Notes: generated from the sequence alone by a model not told the origin. Shown: positions 1 to 7,644, counted from the stretch's first letter. The stretch is 13,610 nucleotides of DNA from Gammaproteobacteria bacterium (GCA_002708205.1 PAMR01000007.1:79883-93492), one strand, 5' to 3'. Program-made: numbers and translations.

Positions 1-997
1 CTGCACCCCAGTTTTGCCCGACAAATGGTTCCGCTGATGAGGAGACGGACCACAGGATCATGTGGGCCATGGTTTCAACTCTCGATGCGACATTGAATCC
101 AGCTACTACTTCGTGGCCATGCCCGGCTAGCAGCTTGGTAACGAGCATCATGGAAAACGGCATGACTAAACCGCTTGCGATCGCTGGTCCCCCTACATGT
201 AATATGGCCGTCCAAGATTTTATGGCGCCAGTAAGAGTCCACCTGACCATGTTGGCTCTAATAAGTAGCCAAGCATACAACACGCAACTCAATATACGTG
301 ATATGACGTAAGCCCAAGCCGCTCCGGCGATGCCAAGTTCAGGCAGGCCAAACCACCCGAATATGAGTATAGGTCCAATGATGATTTGAAGTACTGATCC
401 CGCTGTCATAACGATGCCCGGACTGGCGGCGCTGCCGGTTGCTCGAAGTACTGTGGATCCGACGATGGACAGCATAAAAAAAGGCACACCGATCATGTAC
501 ACACGCAGATAGTCGATGGTCATGTCTCGAACTACACCGGTTGCTCCCAATATGGTGATCACTTGTGGTGCTACCGCGTACCCAACAAGACCTAACAAAA
601 CGCCTATGATGATAGCTAGAAGTTCGGCGTGGGTAACTAAGTACGCCGCTCGGTCTTTGTTGCCGGCGCCAGCAGTTCGTGCAATAACAGATGAGGAGCC
701 GGTTCCTATACCGCCAGCAAATGCGAATAATAGAATGGTCAATGGGAATGCAAATCCCATAGCGGCGAGAGCTTCGGTTCCGACGATTCCTAGGTAAATC
801 GCTTCTGCTAGTTGGGCGACATTCATTGTTAGTGAACCCATCGCCATAAAGGAGCCAAGACGAATTAGGTGACTGCTTACTTTGCCCTTAGTGAACTCAC
901 CTTCGCGTTTGTTTTTTTGATCCTCTTCGGTATCTCTTATTGAGCTTGGGACTGCATTCCCAAGAGACCTTTCCTCCGGTGGTTTTGATCCTATGAT
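1..997 (-). CDS. MATE-family multidrug/cation antiporter, N-terminal part, runs off the left edge
   Basis: Inner-membrane drug or metabolite extruder of the MATE (NorM/DinF-like, MatE fold) superfamily, normally driven by a Na+ or H+ gradient. Read leftward, the frame is open from 1018 to the window edge. After a hydrophilic leader come hydrophobic segments with family-typical runs: IRLGSFMAMGSLTMNVAQ (first helix), GFAFPLTILLFAFAGGIGTG, then SSSVIARTAGAGNKDRA. The second repeat begins with AILHVGGPAIASGL and continues through VAGFNVASRVETMAHM to EPFVGQNWGA at the edge. This covers the first MatE domain and the start of the second; the C-terminal part lies outside. The start is a problem: between the in-frame stop TAA (1021..1019) and the ATG at 847 there is no ATG, GTG or TTG. 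I placed the start at ATC 997..995 because AGGGAG lies 7 nt upstream; ATA 994..992 is the alternative. A start at 847 would cut into the first helix. Family assignment is secure; the exact start and substrate are not. Confidence 0.85.
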   Translation of the reverse strand, partial: MIGSKPPEERSLGNAVPSSIRDTEEDQKNKREGEFTKGKVSSHLIRLGSFMAMGSLTMNVAQLAEAIYLGIVGTEALAAMGFAFPLTILLFAFAGGIGTGSSSVIARTAGAGNKDRAAYLVTHAELLAIIIGVLLGLVGYAVAPQVITILGATGVVRDMTIDYLRVYMIGVPFFMLSIVGSTVLRATGSAASPGIVMTAGSVLQIIIGPILIFGWFGLPELGIAGAAWAYVISRILSCVLYAWLLIRANMVRWTLTGAIKSWTAILHVGGPAIASGLVMPFSMMLVTKLLAGHGHEVVAGFNVASRVETMAHMILWSVSSSAEPFVGQNWGA

Positions 998-1307
998 TGG
1001 TTTGCTCCCTTCAAGTTTTTAGAAGCGGGCAATTTGTTAGAAGTATCGATGACAGGTATTGGCAAAAAGACAAATCTGGCCCAGGGCGGCGACATAGAAC
1101 ATTTGATGCGCGTGTGAGCTTTTGGTTCCAATCGAATTCTTCTCTTAGGTTTGTCGTGAAAAACCCCACAGTATACAGTGAATTCGACAGCATTACTTTC
1201 TTGCGGTTGATATTGGCGTTGCCGTTTCACTTTTTGTTTACGAATCACTTGCAATAATATTCGGAGGTACGGAACATCTTTTCTTTATATGGAAAATTAG
1301 AAGTCCT
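998..1307. other. Divergent intergenic region between the MATE gene and prlC
   Basis: About 310 bp with no convincing gene. Short open frames exist on both strands, but their translations are rich in Arg, Lys, Gln and Phe, lack family motifs, and have no good ribosome binding site. The region should hold the promoters of both flanking genes. On the plus strand a TAATAT at 1255-1260 could be a -10 box for prlC, with a poor -35. On the minus strand TATACT (1175..1170) could be a -10 box for the MATE gene. GGAGG at 1263-1267 looks like a ribosome binding site but lies 40 nt before the prlC start; the nearest ATG behind it (1289) opens only a three-codon frame. Confidence 0.6.
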
Positions 1308-2567
1308 GTGACCGAAACAATGAGTAAGAATACTGATCTGCCACGCCACCTGGAGATAAATCCAAGTGAGATTGAAGCCACTATTTCCCGGTTGATTGCA
1401 AGCAACACGAAGGAGATTGAGTCAATTCTGGAGGCTGTGGGAGAGGAGCCGACATGGAATAACTTGGTCGCGCCGCTAGAAGAATTAGATGATCGTATAT
1501 CCAAGGTGTGGTCACCCATTGCACATCTCAATGCGGTAGCAAGTACCCCTGAATTGCGAAAGGCACACGATGCCAGCATTACGAAGCTGTCGGAATATTC
1601 GACAGAAATTGGCCAGCTTCAACCTCTTTATTCGGCCTACCTCAAGATTTCCCAAAGTAGTGCTTATGCTGAATTTTCCATAGATCAAAGGAAAGTTATA
1701 AAAGATGCAATTAAAGATTTTGAATTATCTGGAGTGGCATTACCGCTTGATCAAAAGAAACGGTTTGGAGAGGTTTCTAGACGACTGTCTGAAATAACAA
1801 GTTTGTTTTCTAATAACGTATTGGATGCAACAGATGATTGGGTGAAGGAGATTGCTGACGTCAGTGAGCTAGAAGGACTCCCCGATGTAAATATTGCACT
1901 AGCGGCTGAAGCGGCAAAATCTCGTGGGTTTGATGGTTACGCATTGACTTTAGAGGCACCTTCATACTTGGGTGTAATGGATCATGTTGAAAATAGGAGT
2001 TTGAGGAAAGAAGTTCACGAGGCTTATGTCACTCGAGCATCTGACGTGGGACCTACGGCTGGGCAGTATGACAACACGCACGTGATTGACGAAATATTGA
2101 GTCTGCGTAGAGAGTTAGCTTCACTTTTAGGTTTCTCAAACTATGCGGAACTATCGATCGAACGCAAAATGGCGCGTAGTACCGATGAAGTACTATCGTT
2201 CTTAAAAAGTTTGTTGGATCAATCGCTTCCTAAAGCCCAAAAAGATCTACAGGAATTACAGGATTTTGGATCAAAATATTATTCTTTGGAAAGTATTAGT
2301 GCTTGGGATATTCGCTTCTTAAGCGAACGCTTGCGTACTCAAAAATACTCGGTTTCACAAGAAGAATTACGTCCCTATTTTCCGTTAGAAAAAGTGCTTG
2401 CAGGAATGTTTCAAGTAGCTGAAAGCTTATATGGCGTCCAGATATCGTCGTCGGAACCGCTTGATAAATGGCACGAAGACGTACGTTTTTATGAGGTGAG
2501 AAATCAAGGTGTTCTAGTAGCTCAGTTCTACTTGGATCCATTTTCCAGGCAGGCAAAACGAAGTTGA
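1308..2567 (+). CDS. prlC: Oligopeptidase A, N-terminal fragment (419 aa, ends at the internal TGA)
   Basis: This is what would be made if the TGA terminates. It covers the helical N-terminal domain that shapes the peptide channel: EEPTWNNLVAPLEELDD and WSPIAHLNAVASTPELR near residues 46-85, and SEYSTEIGQLQPLYSAY near 97-113, all recognisable OpdA segments. It ends after QFYLDPFSRQAKRS, just before the metal-binding domain, so on its own it cannot be a peptidase. The start is GTG at 1308, giving MTETMSKN; ATG at 1320 is the alternative. Neither has a strong ribosome binding site, only AGAAG about 4 nt before the GTG. The fragment looks more AT-rich than the neighbouring genes. Confidence 0.6.
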   Translation: MTETMSKNTDLPRHLEINPSEIEATISRLIASNTKEIESILEAVGEEPTWNNLVAPLEELDDRISKVWSPIAHLNAVASTPELRKAHDASITKLSEYSTEIGQLQPLYSAYLKISQSSAYAEFSIDQRKVIKDAIKDFELSGVALPLDQKKRFGEVSRRLSEITSLFSNNVLDATDDWVKEIADVSELEGLPDVNIALAAEAAKSRGFDGYALTLEAPSYLGVMDHVENRSLRKEVHEAYVTRASDVGPTAGQYDNTHVIDEILSLRRELASLLGFSNYAELSIERKMARSTDEVLSFLKSLLDQSLPKAQKDLQELQDFGSKYYSLESISAWDIRFLSERLRTQKYSVSQEELRPYFPLEKVLAGMFQVAESLYGVQISSSEPLDKWHEDVRFYEVRNQGVLVAQFYLDPFSRQAKRS

Positions 2568-2573
2568 GCGTGG

Positions 2574-3335
2574 ATGGCGGATTGCGTGGTACGTAGGGAA
2601 ATAGGCAACTTCTTACAGTTGCCAGTAGCCTATTTAACGTGCAATTTCGCTGGTCAAGTAGAAGGAAAGCCTGCTTTGTTGACGCATAATGAAGTGGTTA
2701 CTCTGTTTCATGAGTTTGGCCATGGCTTACACCATATGCTAACAAGTCAGCGTTTTGCTTCCATTTCGGGAATAAATGGAGTGGCTTGGGATGCGGTAGA
2801 GCTCCCGAGTCAGATAATGGAAAACTGGTGCTGGAAACGAGAATCAATGCGTATGATATCGGGTCATTGGGAAACCGGAGAACCGATACCCGATGCACTT
2901 CTTGACAAGGTTGTGTTAGCAAAAAATTTTCAGTCTGGTTTGGCTGTCTTGCGCCAATTGGAGTTTGGTTTTTTCGATATGGCGGTGCATAGTAGCCCTG
3001 GGTCCATCGATATTTTTAAGGTGATAGAGGAAGTGCGAAAGAGCACTGCACTTGTACCACCTCCTGATTATGATCGTTTCCCCTGGGCGTTTGGGCATGT
3101 ATTTTCTGGTGGTTATGCGGCTGGCTATTACAGCTATCTGTGGGCTGAAGTATTGTCGGCTGATGCTTTCTCAGCATTTGAAGAAGTGGGCATTTTTGAT
3201 AGGGAAACTGGAAATCGATTCCTAACGGAAGTATTGGCCGTTGGGGGGTCTGTGGATGCCCTGGAAATGTTCAAGGCTTTTCGGGGGCGAGAGCCTCGGA
3301 TCGACGCGCTACTTCGACACTCAGGGTTAAAATAA
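2574..3335 (+). CDS. prlC: Oligopeptidase A, C-terminal catalytic fragment (253 aa)
   Basis: Continues the same frame six bases after the TGA, beginning at an ATG that is an internal Met (AWM) in intact family members. It holds the whole zinc site: HEFGH at residues 46-50 (2709-2723), with His46 and His50 as ligands and Glu47 as catalytic base, and the third ligand Glu in the PSQIMENWCW segment. The substrate-side motif GHVFSGGYAAGYYSYLWAEVL and the C-terminal FRGREPRIDALL are also intact. Its ATG could be reached by re-initiation after the TGA, but there is no good ribosome binding site and a free catalytic half is not known to fold in this family. Most likely it is the remnant of a split gene. 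Confidence 0.55.
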   Translation: MADCVVRREIGNFLQLPVAYLTCNFAGQVEGKPALLTHNEVVTLFHEFGHGLHHMLTSQRFASISGINGVAWDAVELPSQIMENWCWKRESMRMISGHWETGEPIPDALLDKVVLAKNFQSGLAVLRQLEFGFFDMAVHSSPGSIDIFKVIEEVRKSTALVPPPDYDRFPWAFGHVFSGGYAAGYYSYLWAEVLSADAFSAFEEVGIFDRETGNRFLTEVLAVGGSVDALEMFKAFRGREPRIDALLRHSGLK

Positions 3336-3343
3336 GTCCTGAC

Positions 3344-4504
3344 TTAGAGGTAGCTATCGATTCGTTTAATCGCCCGCTCCAAATTGTCGAGAGAGTTGGC
3401 ATAGGAAAATCGTAAGTATCCTTCTCCAAATTTGCCAAAACTGGTGCCGGCGACGGTTGCAACGCCGATCTCTTCGAGGAGTTCGGTTTGTAGTGTTCGA
3501 GAGTCTTTACCCGTACCCGTGATATTGGGGAAGGCATAGAAGGCTCCCGTTGGTGTTCGACAGCTAATCCCGGATAGTTGATTCAGTCCCTGGACAACAA
3601 ATTTTCTACGCTCATCAAAAGCGGTAACCATATTGGTGACGTCGTCCTGAGGACCATTCAATGCAGCGATGCCAGCCCATTGCGCTGATGCGTTGACGCA
3701 CGAGTGACAATTGATAGCGAGTCGAACGGCTTTTTCGATTAGTGTGTCGGGCCAAATGGAGAAACCCATCCTCCAGCCTGTCATCGCGTAGGTCTTGCTC
3801 CAACCGTCAAGAAGGATCAATCGATCCCTTATCTGAGGATAGTTGAGCAAGGAAACATGCTTATGGTCGTCATAACACATTCGGGAGTAAATTTCGTCGC
3901 TGAGGATCGCGACCTCAGGATACCGTTCCAAACCATCGACTAGCTTATCTATTTCATCTTTGGGAACAGAACCGCCCGTCGGATTGGCTGGTGAGTTCAA
4001 AATAATTAGGCGGGTCGCAGGTGTTATTTGCTGCAGAACTGCTTCTGCGTCAAACGAAAAGTTCTTATCTTCGAGTAATGGAATAGGCACGGCGCGGGCC
4101 CCTGAAAATTCAATTACTGATTCGTAAATCGGAAACCCGGGATTCGGATATAGGATTTCACAGCCGGGTTCTCCAAACATGAGAATGGCGAAAAACATGG
4201 TGGGTTTACCACCAGGCATAATTAGGACATGGTTCGGGTCGATGGAAACATGCCGATACCGCTCAATGTACGCTGCAACCGCTTCTCGTAACTGGGGAAT
4301 CCCTGGAGCGGGTGTGTAGCCATGGTGTCCATCGACGAGGGCTTTGACTGCGGCGTCGACAACATGTTTCGGCGTTTGGAAGTCCGGCTGACCAATACCT
4401 AAGTTAATGATGTCGTGACCGTCTGCCTTCAAAGCTTCAGCGCGAGCAAGTACTTCGAACGCTGTCTCGGTCCCGAGCCGGTCCATCTTTTTGGAAAGCC
4501 GCAT
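3344..4504 (-). CDS. PLP-dependent class I aminotransferase
   Basis: Fold-type I aminotransferase (386 aa), cytoplasmic, transferring amino groups between an amino acid and a 2-oxo acid. Visible in order are NLGIGQPDF (36-43), the glycine-rich cofactor loop MPGGKPT (96-102), NSPANPTG (170-177, with Asn174 facing the cofactor ring), SDEIY (202-206, Asp203 binding the pyridine nitrogen), the Schiff-base lysine Lys237 in DGWSKTYAMTGWRMG, and Arg365 in LRFSYAN for the substrate carboxylate. It resembles the aspartate / aromatic / arginine:pyruvate aminotransferase subgroup, but the substrate cannot be read from sequence. The start is ATG 4504, because GGAAGAG (4517..4511) stands 6 nt before it; a TTG five codons upstream overlaps that site. 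It converges on prlC and diverges from ggt. Confidence 0.92.
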   Translation of the reverse strand: MRLSKKMDRLGTETAFEVLARAEALKADGHDIINLGIGQPDFQTPKHVVDAAVKALVDGHHGYTPAPGIPQLREAVAAYIERYRHVSIDPNHVLIMPGGKPTMFFAILMFGEPGCEILYPNPGFPIYESVIEFSGARAVPIPLLEDKNFSFDAEAVLQQITPATRLIILNSPANPTGGSVPKDEIDKLVDGLERYPEVAILSDEIYSRMCYDDHKHVSLLNYPQIRDRLILLDGWSKTYAMTGWRMGFSIWPDTLIEKAVRLAINCHSCVNASAQWAGIAALNGPQDDVTNMVTAFDERRKFVVQGLNQLSGISCRTPTGAFYAFPNITGTGKDSRTLQTELLEEIGVATVAGTSFGKFGEGYLRFSYANSLDNLERAIKRIDSYL

Positions 4505-4510
4505 GTTTTT

Positions 4511-4517
4511 CTCTTCC
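4511..4517 (-). promoter_or_regulatory. Ribosome binding site of the aminotransferase gene
   Basis: GGAAGAG on the minus strand with a 6-nt spacer to ATG 4504. The upstream TTG at 4519..4517 overlaps this site and so cannot use it, which decides the start. Confidence 0.65.
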
Positions 4518-4528
4518 AATTAATGCTT

Positions 4529-4562
4529 CGCTGGACAGGCCCTTCGAAAGGATGGCCCAGCG
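4529..4562. other. Imperfect inverted repeat upstream of the aminotransferase gene
   Basis: CGCTGG (4529-4534) pairs perfectly with CCAGCG (4557-4562). Inside it CCTT (4541-4544) pairs with AAGG (4548-4551) around a 3-nt loop. It lies between two divergent genes, just upstream of the aminotransferase ribosome binding site. No T-run follows on either strand, so it does not look like an intrinsic terminator. It could be a 5' leader hairpin of the aminotransferase mRNA or a protein-binding site. Confidence 0.4.
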
Positions 4563-4565
4563 CAA

Positions 4566-4593
4566 TTTACTACTAGGTGAAGGAAGTTATTAT
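4566..4593 (+). promoter_or_regulatory. Candidate sigma70-type promoter for ggt
   Basis: TTTACT (4566-4571), a 16-bp spacer, then TATTAT (4588-4593), which differs from the -10 consensus at one position. Transcription would start near 4600, leaving a leader of about 50 nt before the ggt start. Found by eye, so the confidence is modest. Confidence 0.4.
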
Positions 4594-4651
4594 AGCGCAT
4601 AAAGCATTCTGCGGTCTTGTTTCCGCCCATAGCTGAGTATAAGGAGTTGCC

Positions 4652-6289
4652 ATGCAACTAGAAAAACACCCTGTGACAGGATCAAGAGGAGTGGTGGTGA
4701 CAAACCACCCGCTTGGTAGCGCAGCGGGTATTGAAATGTTGGCTGCGGGGGGAAATGCGGTTGACGCGGTGATAGCCAGCCTTTTTGCTCTCACGGTGGT
4801 TGAGCCCATGATGGTTGGTATTTTCGGGGCTGGAATGACAAATATACGTCGCGCTGATGGAAGCAACTGGTTTCTAAATAATTACGCGGTGGCGCCTGCA
4901 GCATCAGCTGCCGACATGTATCAAACAGTGTCCGACACTTGGCCCAGATATCAGGAGACTGAAAATGGAGAAAACGATGTCGGTCCACTGGCGGTTGGAG
5001 TGCCTGGGTCTTTGAAGGGCTGGTGCGAAACATTGGAAGCTTGTGGCACTTTTCGATTGGCAGATGTATTGCAACCGGCAATTCGGTATGCGCGTGAAGG
5101 ATTTCTAGTCACTCCTTATCTTGCAGGTATTGTCAGTGCTGTTGCGGAATCGATGAGGCGTTTTCCAGAAACCGCAAAAACCTTTATGCCGGGCGGATCA
5201 CCGATCAAATCTGGGGATCGCCTCGTTCAAAAGGAGTATGCAGAGACGCTGACGAATATTGGCGTCTATGGGCCAGAGTATTTATATGAAGGGGTTTTGG
5301 GGAGTGTAACCATTGATTACCTCCAGCGTGTTGGTGGTATTTTAACTCGCGACGACCTGTCGCAATATCGCACATTTCCGCAAGAACCAGTTGTGGGGGA
5401 ATATCGGGGCCACGCAATTATAGGACCAGCACCCCCTTCGGCAGGAGGTGTGCAGGTGGTTGAGATGTTAAATATTCTAGAACATTACGACCTTGGTTCG
5501 ATGGGATTCGCCTCAGTAGATGCGATGCATATCTTAGCTGAAGTACTGAAGATCGGCTTCGAAGACCGAAAGCAATATACGGGAGATCCGTTATTTGTTG
5601 ATGTGCCGATCGATATGTTGGTTTCGAAATCGTTCGCGTCTCAGAGAAGAGAGTGGATAAAAATTGATAGGGCTCGGCCGACGGCCGATGCCGTCAGTGG
5701 CGAGTCCCCTCATACGACTCATCTGGCGGCTGCCGACTCAGATGGCAATGTGGTCGCTTCAACGCAAACCATACACGCCCCTTTTGGCTCGAAAGTTACA
5801 GTGCCTGGGACAGGTATGTTATTGAACAACACGATGAATATCTTTGATCCACACCCGGGCCATGCCAATTCGATAGCGCCGGGCAAAAGGATGACTAGCA
5901 GTATGTCGCCCATTATTGTGACAAAAAACAACGATCCTTTGTTTACTGTGGGATTACCGGGAGCGACAAAAATATTTCCATCCGCTATGCAAGCAATCAT
6001 TAACACCATTGACCATCAAATGACGCCGCAACAAGCGGTGGAAGCCCCGCGGTTATGGACACAAGGTCAGGATGTAGAGGTGGAACCCGGATTTCCGATA
6101 CAAGTTCTTAGAGAACTCCAGCGACGGGGTCACAAGATCAAGGAAGTCCCCTTGATCGGAGGGGGTATGGGTTTTATAGGGTTCAGAGATCAGGAGATTA
6201 TTGGAGCCAGCTGTTGGCGTGCTGACGGGACGCCTATGGCCATTGGTGGCGGTATGGCACGTATGGGCAGCCGATTTAATGTGCGCTAA
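4652..6289 (+). CDS. ggt: Gamma-glutamyltransferase, no signal peptide
   Basis: N-terminal nucleophile hydrolase (545 aa) that cleaves or transfers the gamma-glutamyl group of glutathione and related compounds. The precursor self-cleaves before a threonine, here Thr355 in ESPHTTHLAAADSDGNVVAST, giving a large subunit (1-354) and a small one (355-545). Other family signatures are GGNAVDAVIA near 34-43, the AVGVPGSLKGW segment, LLNNTMNIFD with PGKRMTSSMSPIIV (the SSMSP stretch contacts the glutamyl group), and VGLPGATKI. The start has AAGGAG (4641-4646) 5 nt upstream. Periplasmic GGTs carry an N-terminal export signal, but this protein begins MQLEKHPVTGSRG and goes straight into the catalytic domain, so a cytoplasmic enzyme is likely. 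Related glutamyl-compound hydrolases such as cephalosporin acylase-like proteins share the fold, so the true substrate is open. Confidence 0.92.
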   Translation: MQLEKHPVTGSRGVVVTNHPLGSAAGIEMLAAGGNAVDAVIASLFALTVVEPMMVGIFGAGMTNIRRADGSNWFLNNYAVAPAASAADMYQTVSDTWPRYQETENGENDVGPLAVGVPGSLKGWCETLEACGTFRLADVLQPAIRYAREGFLVTPYLAGIVSAVAESMRRFPETAKTFMPGGSPIKSGDRLVQKEYAETLTNIGVYGPEYLYEGVLGSVTIDYLQRVGGILTRDDLSQYRTFPQEPVVGEYRGHAIIGPAPPSAGGVQVVEMLNILEHYDLGSMGFASVDAMHILAEVLKIGFEDRKQYTGDPLFVDVPIDMLVSKSFASQRREWIKIDRARPTADAVSGESPHTTHLAAADSDGNVVASTQTIHAPFGSKVTVPGTGMLLNNTMNIFDPHPGHANSIAPGKRMTSSMSPIIVTKNNDPLFTVGLPGATKIFPSAMQAIINTIDHQMTPQQAVEAPRLWTQGQDVEVEPGFPIQVLRELQRRGHKIKEVPLIGGGMGFIGFRDQEIIGASCWRADGTPMAIGGGMARMGSRFNVR

Positions 6290-6319
6290 AAATATTTGTT
6301 TCCTTATTAGAGTGGTGGG

Positions 6320-6348
6320 TTTCCTCTGGGAACATTAATCGGTACGAT
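6320..6348 (+). promoter_or_regulatory. Weak candidate promoter before hisI
   Basis: TTTCCT (6320-6325), a 17-bp spacer and TACGAT (6343-6348) in the 91-bp gap after ggt. The -35 match is poor; hisI and hisG may instead be read through from ggt, since no terminator is visible in the gap. Confidence 0.25.
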
Positions 6349-6380
6349 TCGCGCCCCAAGAAATATCAGAGGAGCTACCG

Positions 6381-6761
6381 GTGCTTGGTCCCGATTTTGA
6401 AAAAACGTCGATGATTCCAGTAATCGCTCAAGATTTTGCATCTGGGAAAGTGCTTATGCTGGCGTATATGAATGCTGAGGCATATTCCGAGACTCTCGCT
6501 ACGAGGCATGTATGTTATTTTAGTCGTAGTCGTAACAAGTTGTGGCGTAAAGGGGAAGAAAGTGGGAATGTTCAGCGCGTGAAAAACATTTTTTACGACT
6601 GTGATGCGGATACGTTACTCGTCAAAGTGGAGCAGATCGGTGGCGCCGCATGCCATGAAGGTTATGAGAGTTGTTTCTATCGCGAAATTAATCTGGACAC
6701 AAAAGAAAGTAGCATCATAGCGGATCGGGTTTTTGATCCATCGACTGTCTATAAGAAGTAA
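6381..6761 (+). CDS. hisI: Phosphoribosyl-AMP cyclohydrolase
   Basis: Third step of histidine synthesis: opens the adenine ring of phosphoribosyl-AMP to give ProFAR. The 126-aa stand-alone form carries all family motifs: WRKGEESGN (55-63), the Mg-binding DCDAD (73-77), and Zn-binding cysteines Cys91 and Cys98 in [10 protein letters not shown]. There is no fused HisE (pyrophosphohydrolase) domain, unlike the bifunctional protein of E. coli, so a separate hisE must exist elsewhere. The start is GTG 6381, supported by AGAGGAG (6368-6374) six bases upstream; there is no in-frame ATG that keeps the N-terminus. It is followed after 7 nt by hisG on the same strand, clearly one transcript. Confidence 0.95.
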   Translation: MLGPDFEKTSMIPVIAQDFASGKVLMLAYMNAEAYSETLATRHVCYFSRSRNKLWRKGEESGNVQRVKNIFYDCDADTLLVKVEQIGGAACHEGYESCFYREINLDTKESSIIADRVFDPSTVYKK

Positions 6762-6768
6762 GTAAAGT

Positions 6769-7644
6769 ATGGGAAATATTTTAAAACTAGGTATACCTGC
6801 TGGAAGTCTCCAGGAAGCCACGCGAGAACTTTTTGAGAGGGCAGGGTACCGGATTACGATTTCATCTCGATCCTATTATCCGACAATAGACGACGAGGAA
6901 ATAGATTGCTTGACAGTCCGTGCCCAAGAAATGGCACGTTACGTAGAACAAGGGGTTCTCGATGCAGGCATCACTGGACATGACTGGGTGGTCGAGACTG
7001 GAGCTAATGTCGAGGAAATCTGCGAGCTCGTGTATTCCAAAGTGAGTCGTCGTCCAACGCGATGGGTGTTGTGTGTACCGAATGATTCAGAAATTCATTC
7101 GGCTTCTGACTTGCAGGGCAAACGTATTGCCACGGAAGTTGTCAATATGACTAATAATTATTTGAAGAATCATGGTGTTTCAGCCGATGTAGAGTTTTCT
7201 TGGGGTGCTACGGAAGTTAAGCCGCCTAGACTGGCAGATGCCATTGTCGAAGTTACTGAAACTGGAAATTCTCTGCGAGCAAATAATCTGCGTATCGTTG
7301 ATGAGTTGTTACAAAGTACTCCGCGACTTATTGCGAACAGGGATTCAGTTATGGATGCGTGGAAAAAACGTAAACTGACTGACATCGCACTGATGTTGAA
7401 AAGTTGTCTGGCTGCTGAGGGAAAAGTTGGATTAATGATGAATGTTCCAAAGCAAGACCTCCAGTCTATTCTAGAGGTATTGCCCGCTCTTCAAACACCG
7501 ACGATATCATCCCTTGCCGATTCAGATTGGGTTGACGTCAATACCATTGTCGAGGAGGCAGTCGTTAGAAATATTGTGCCTCAGCTAAAGGAAGCTGGTG
7601 CTCGAGGGATCGTTGAGTACGCTATCAGCAAGATTATTGACTAA
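6769..7644 (+). CDS. hisG: ATP phosphoribosyltransferase, long form
   Basis: First and committed step of histidine synthesis, joining ATP and PRPP to give phosphoribosyl-ATP. At 291 aa it is the long form, with a C-terminal ACT-like regulatory domain (about 213-288, ending [14 protein letters not shown]) that in this family binds histidine for feedback inhibition, so no HisZ partner is needed. Catalytic-domain signatures are LGIPAGSL (7-14), [12 protein letters not shown] (33-44), [23 protein letters not shown] (51-73) and the PRPP-binding loop [17 protein letters not shown] (161-177). The start is ATG 6769, 7 nt after the hisI stop, with a purine-rich AAGTAA stretch upstream. It ends 20 nt before the convergent aldo/keto reductase-like gene; no hairpin terminator is seen between them. 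Confidence 0.95.
   Translation: MGNILKLGIPAGSLQEATRELFERAGYRITISSRSYYPTIDDEEIDCLTVRAQEMARYVEQGVLDAGITGHDWVVETGANVEEICELVYSKVSRRPTRWVLCVPNDSEIHSASDLQGKRIATEVVNMTNNYLKNHGVSADVEFSWGATEVKPPRLADAIVEVTETGNSLRANNLRIVDELLQSTPRLIANRDSVMDAWKKRKLTDIALMLKSCLAAEGKVGLMMNVPKQDLQSILEVLPALQTPTISSLADSDWVDVNTIVEEAVVRNIVPQLKEAGARGIVEYAISKIID

Larger units (their letters stand above)
1308..3335 (+). pseudogene. prlC: Oligopeptidase A (M3 zinc metallopeptidase) interrupted by an in-frame TGA
   Basis: Cytoplasmic oligopeptidase of the M3 (thimet) family, which degrades short peptides including cleaved signal peptides. Read through the stop, the frame is about 675 codons, close to the roughly 680 residues of E. coli OpdA, and it matches that protein from end to end. 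The only break is TGA at 2565-2567. Family proteins read KRGGAWMDDC here, while this one reads KRS-stop-AWMADC, so the TGA sits on a conserved glycine codon (GGA to TGA, one base). The frame is unchanged on both sides. Everything downstream, including the zinc site, is well conserved, so the lesion looks recent, or is a base error or strain polymorphism. The next gene converges, with its stop only 8 nt away. Confidence 0.8.

Noticed and set aside
60..797. Plus-strand open frames at 60-311 and 516-797
   Set aside because: They lie antisense to the MATE gene, whose minus-strand translation matches the family throughout; the plus-strand peptides show no motifs.
1165..1181. LexA-type SOS box around the GTATAC sequence
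   Set aside because: The repeat is direct (ACTGT-AT-ACTGT), not the inverted CTG-N10-CAG form.
991..1257. Short open frames on both strands in the prlC/MATE intergenic region
   Set aside because: Their compositions look random, they mirror each other on opposite strands, and they lack ribosome binding sites.
2565..2567. TGA read as selenocysteine, or genome-wide recoding of TGA (for example to glycine)
   Set aside because: The family has Gly, not Cys, at this position and I see no convincing selenocysteine insertion hairpin behind it. TGA ends the 2-hydroxyacid dehydrogenase gene at its expected length, so TGA is a working stop here.
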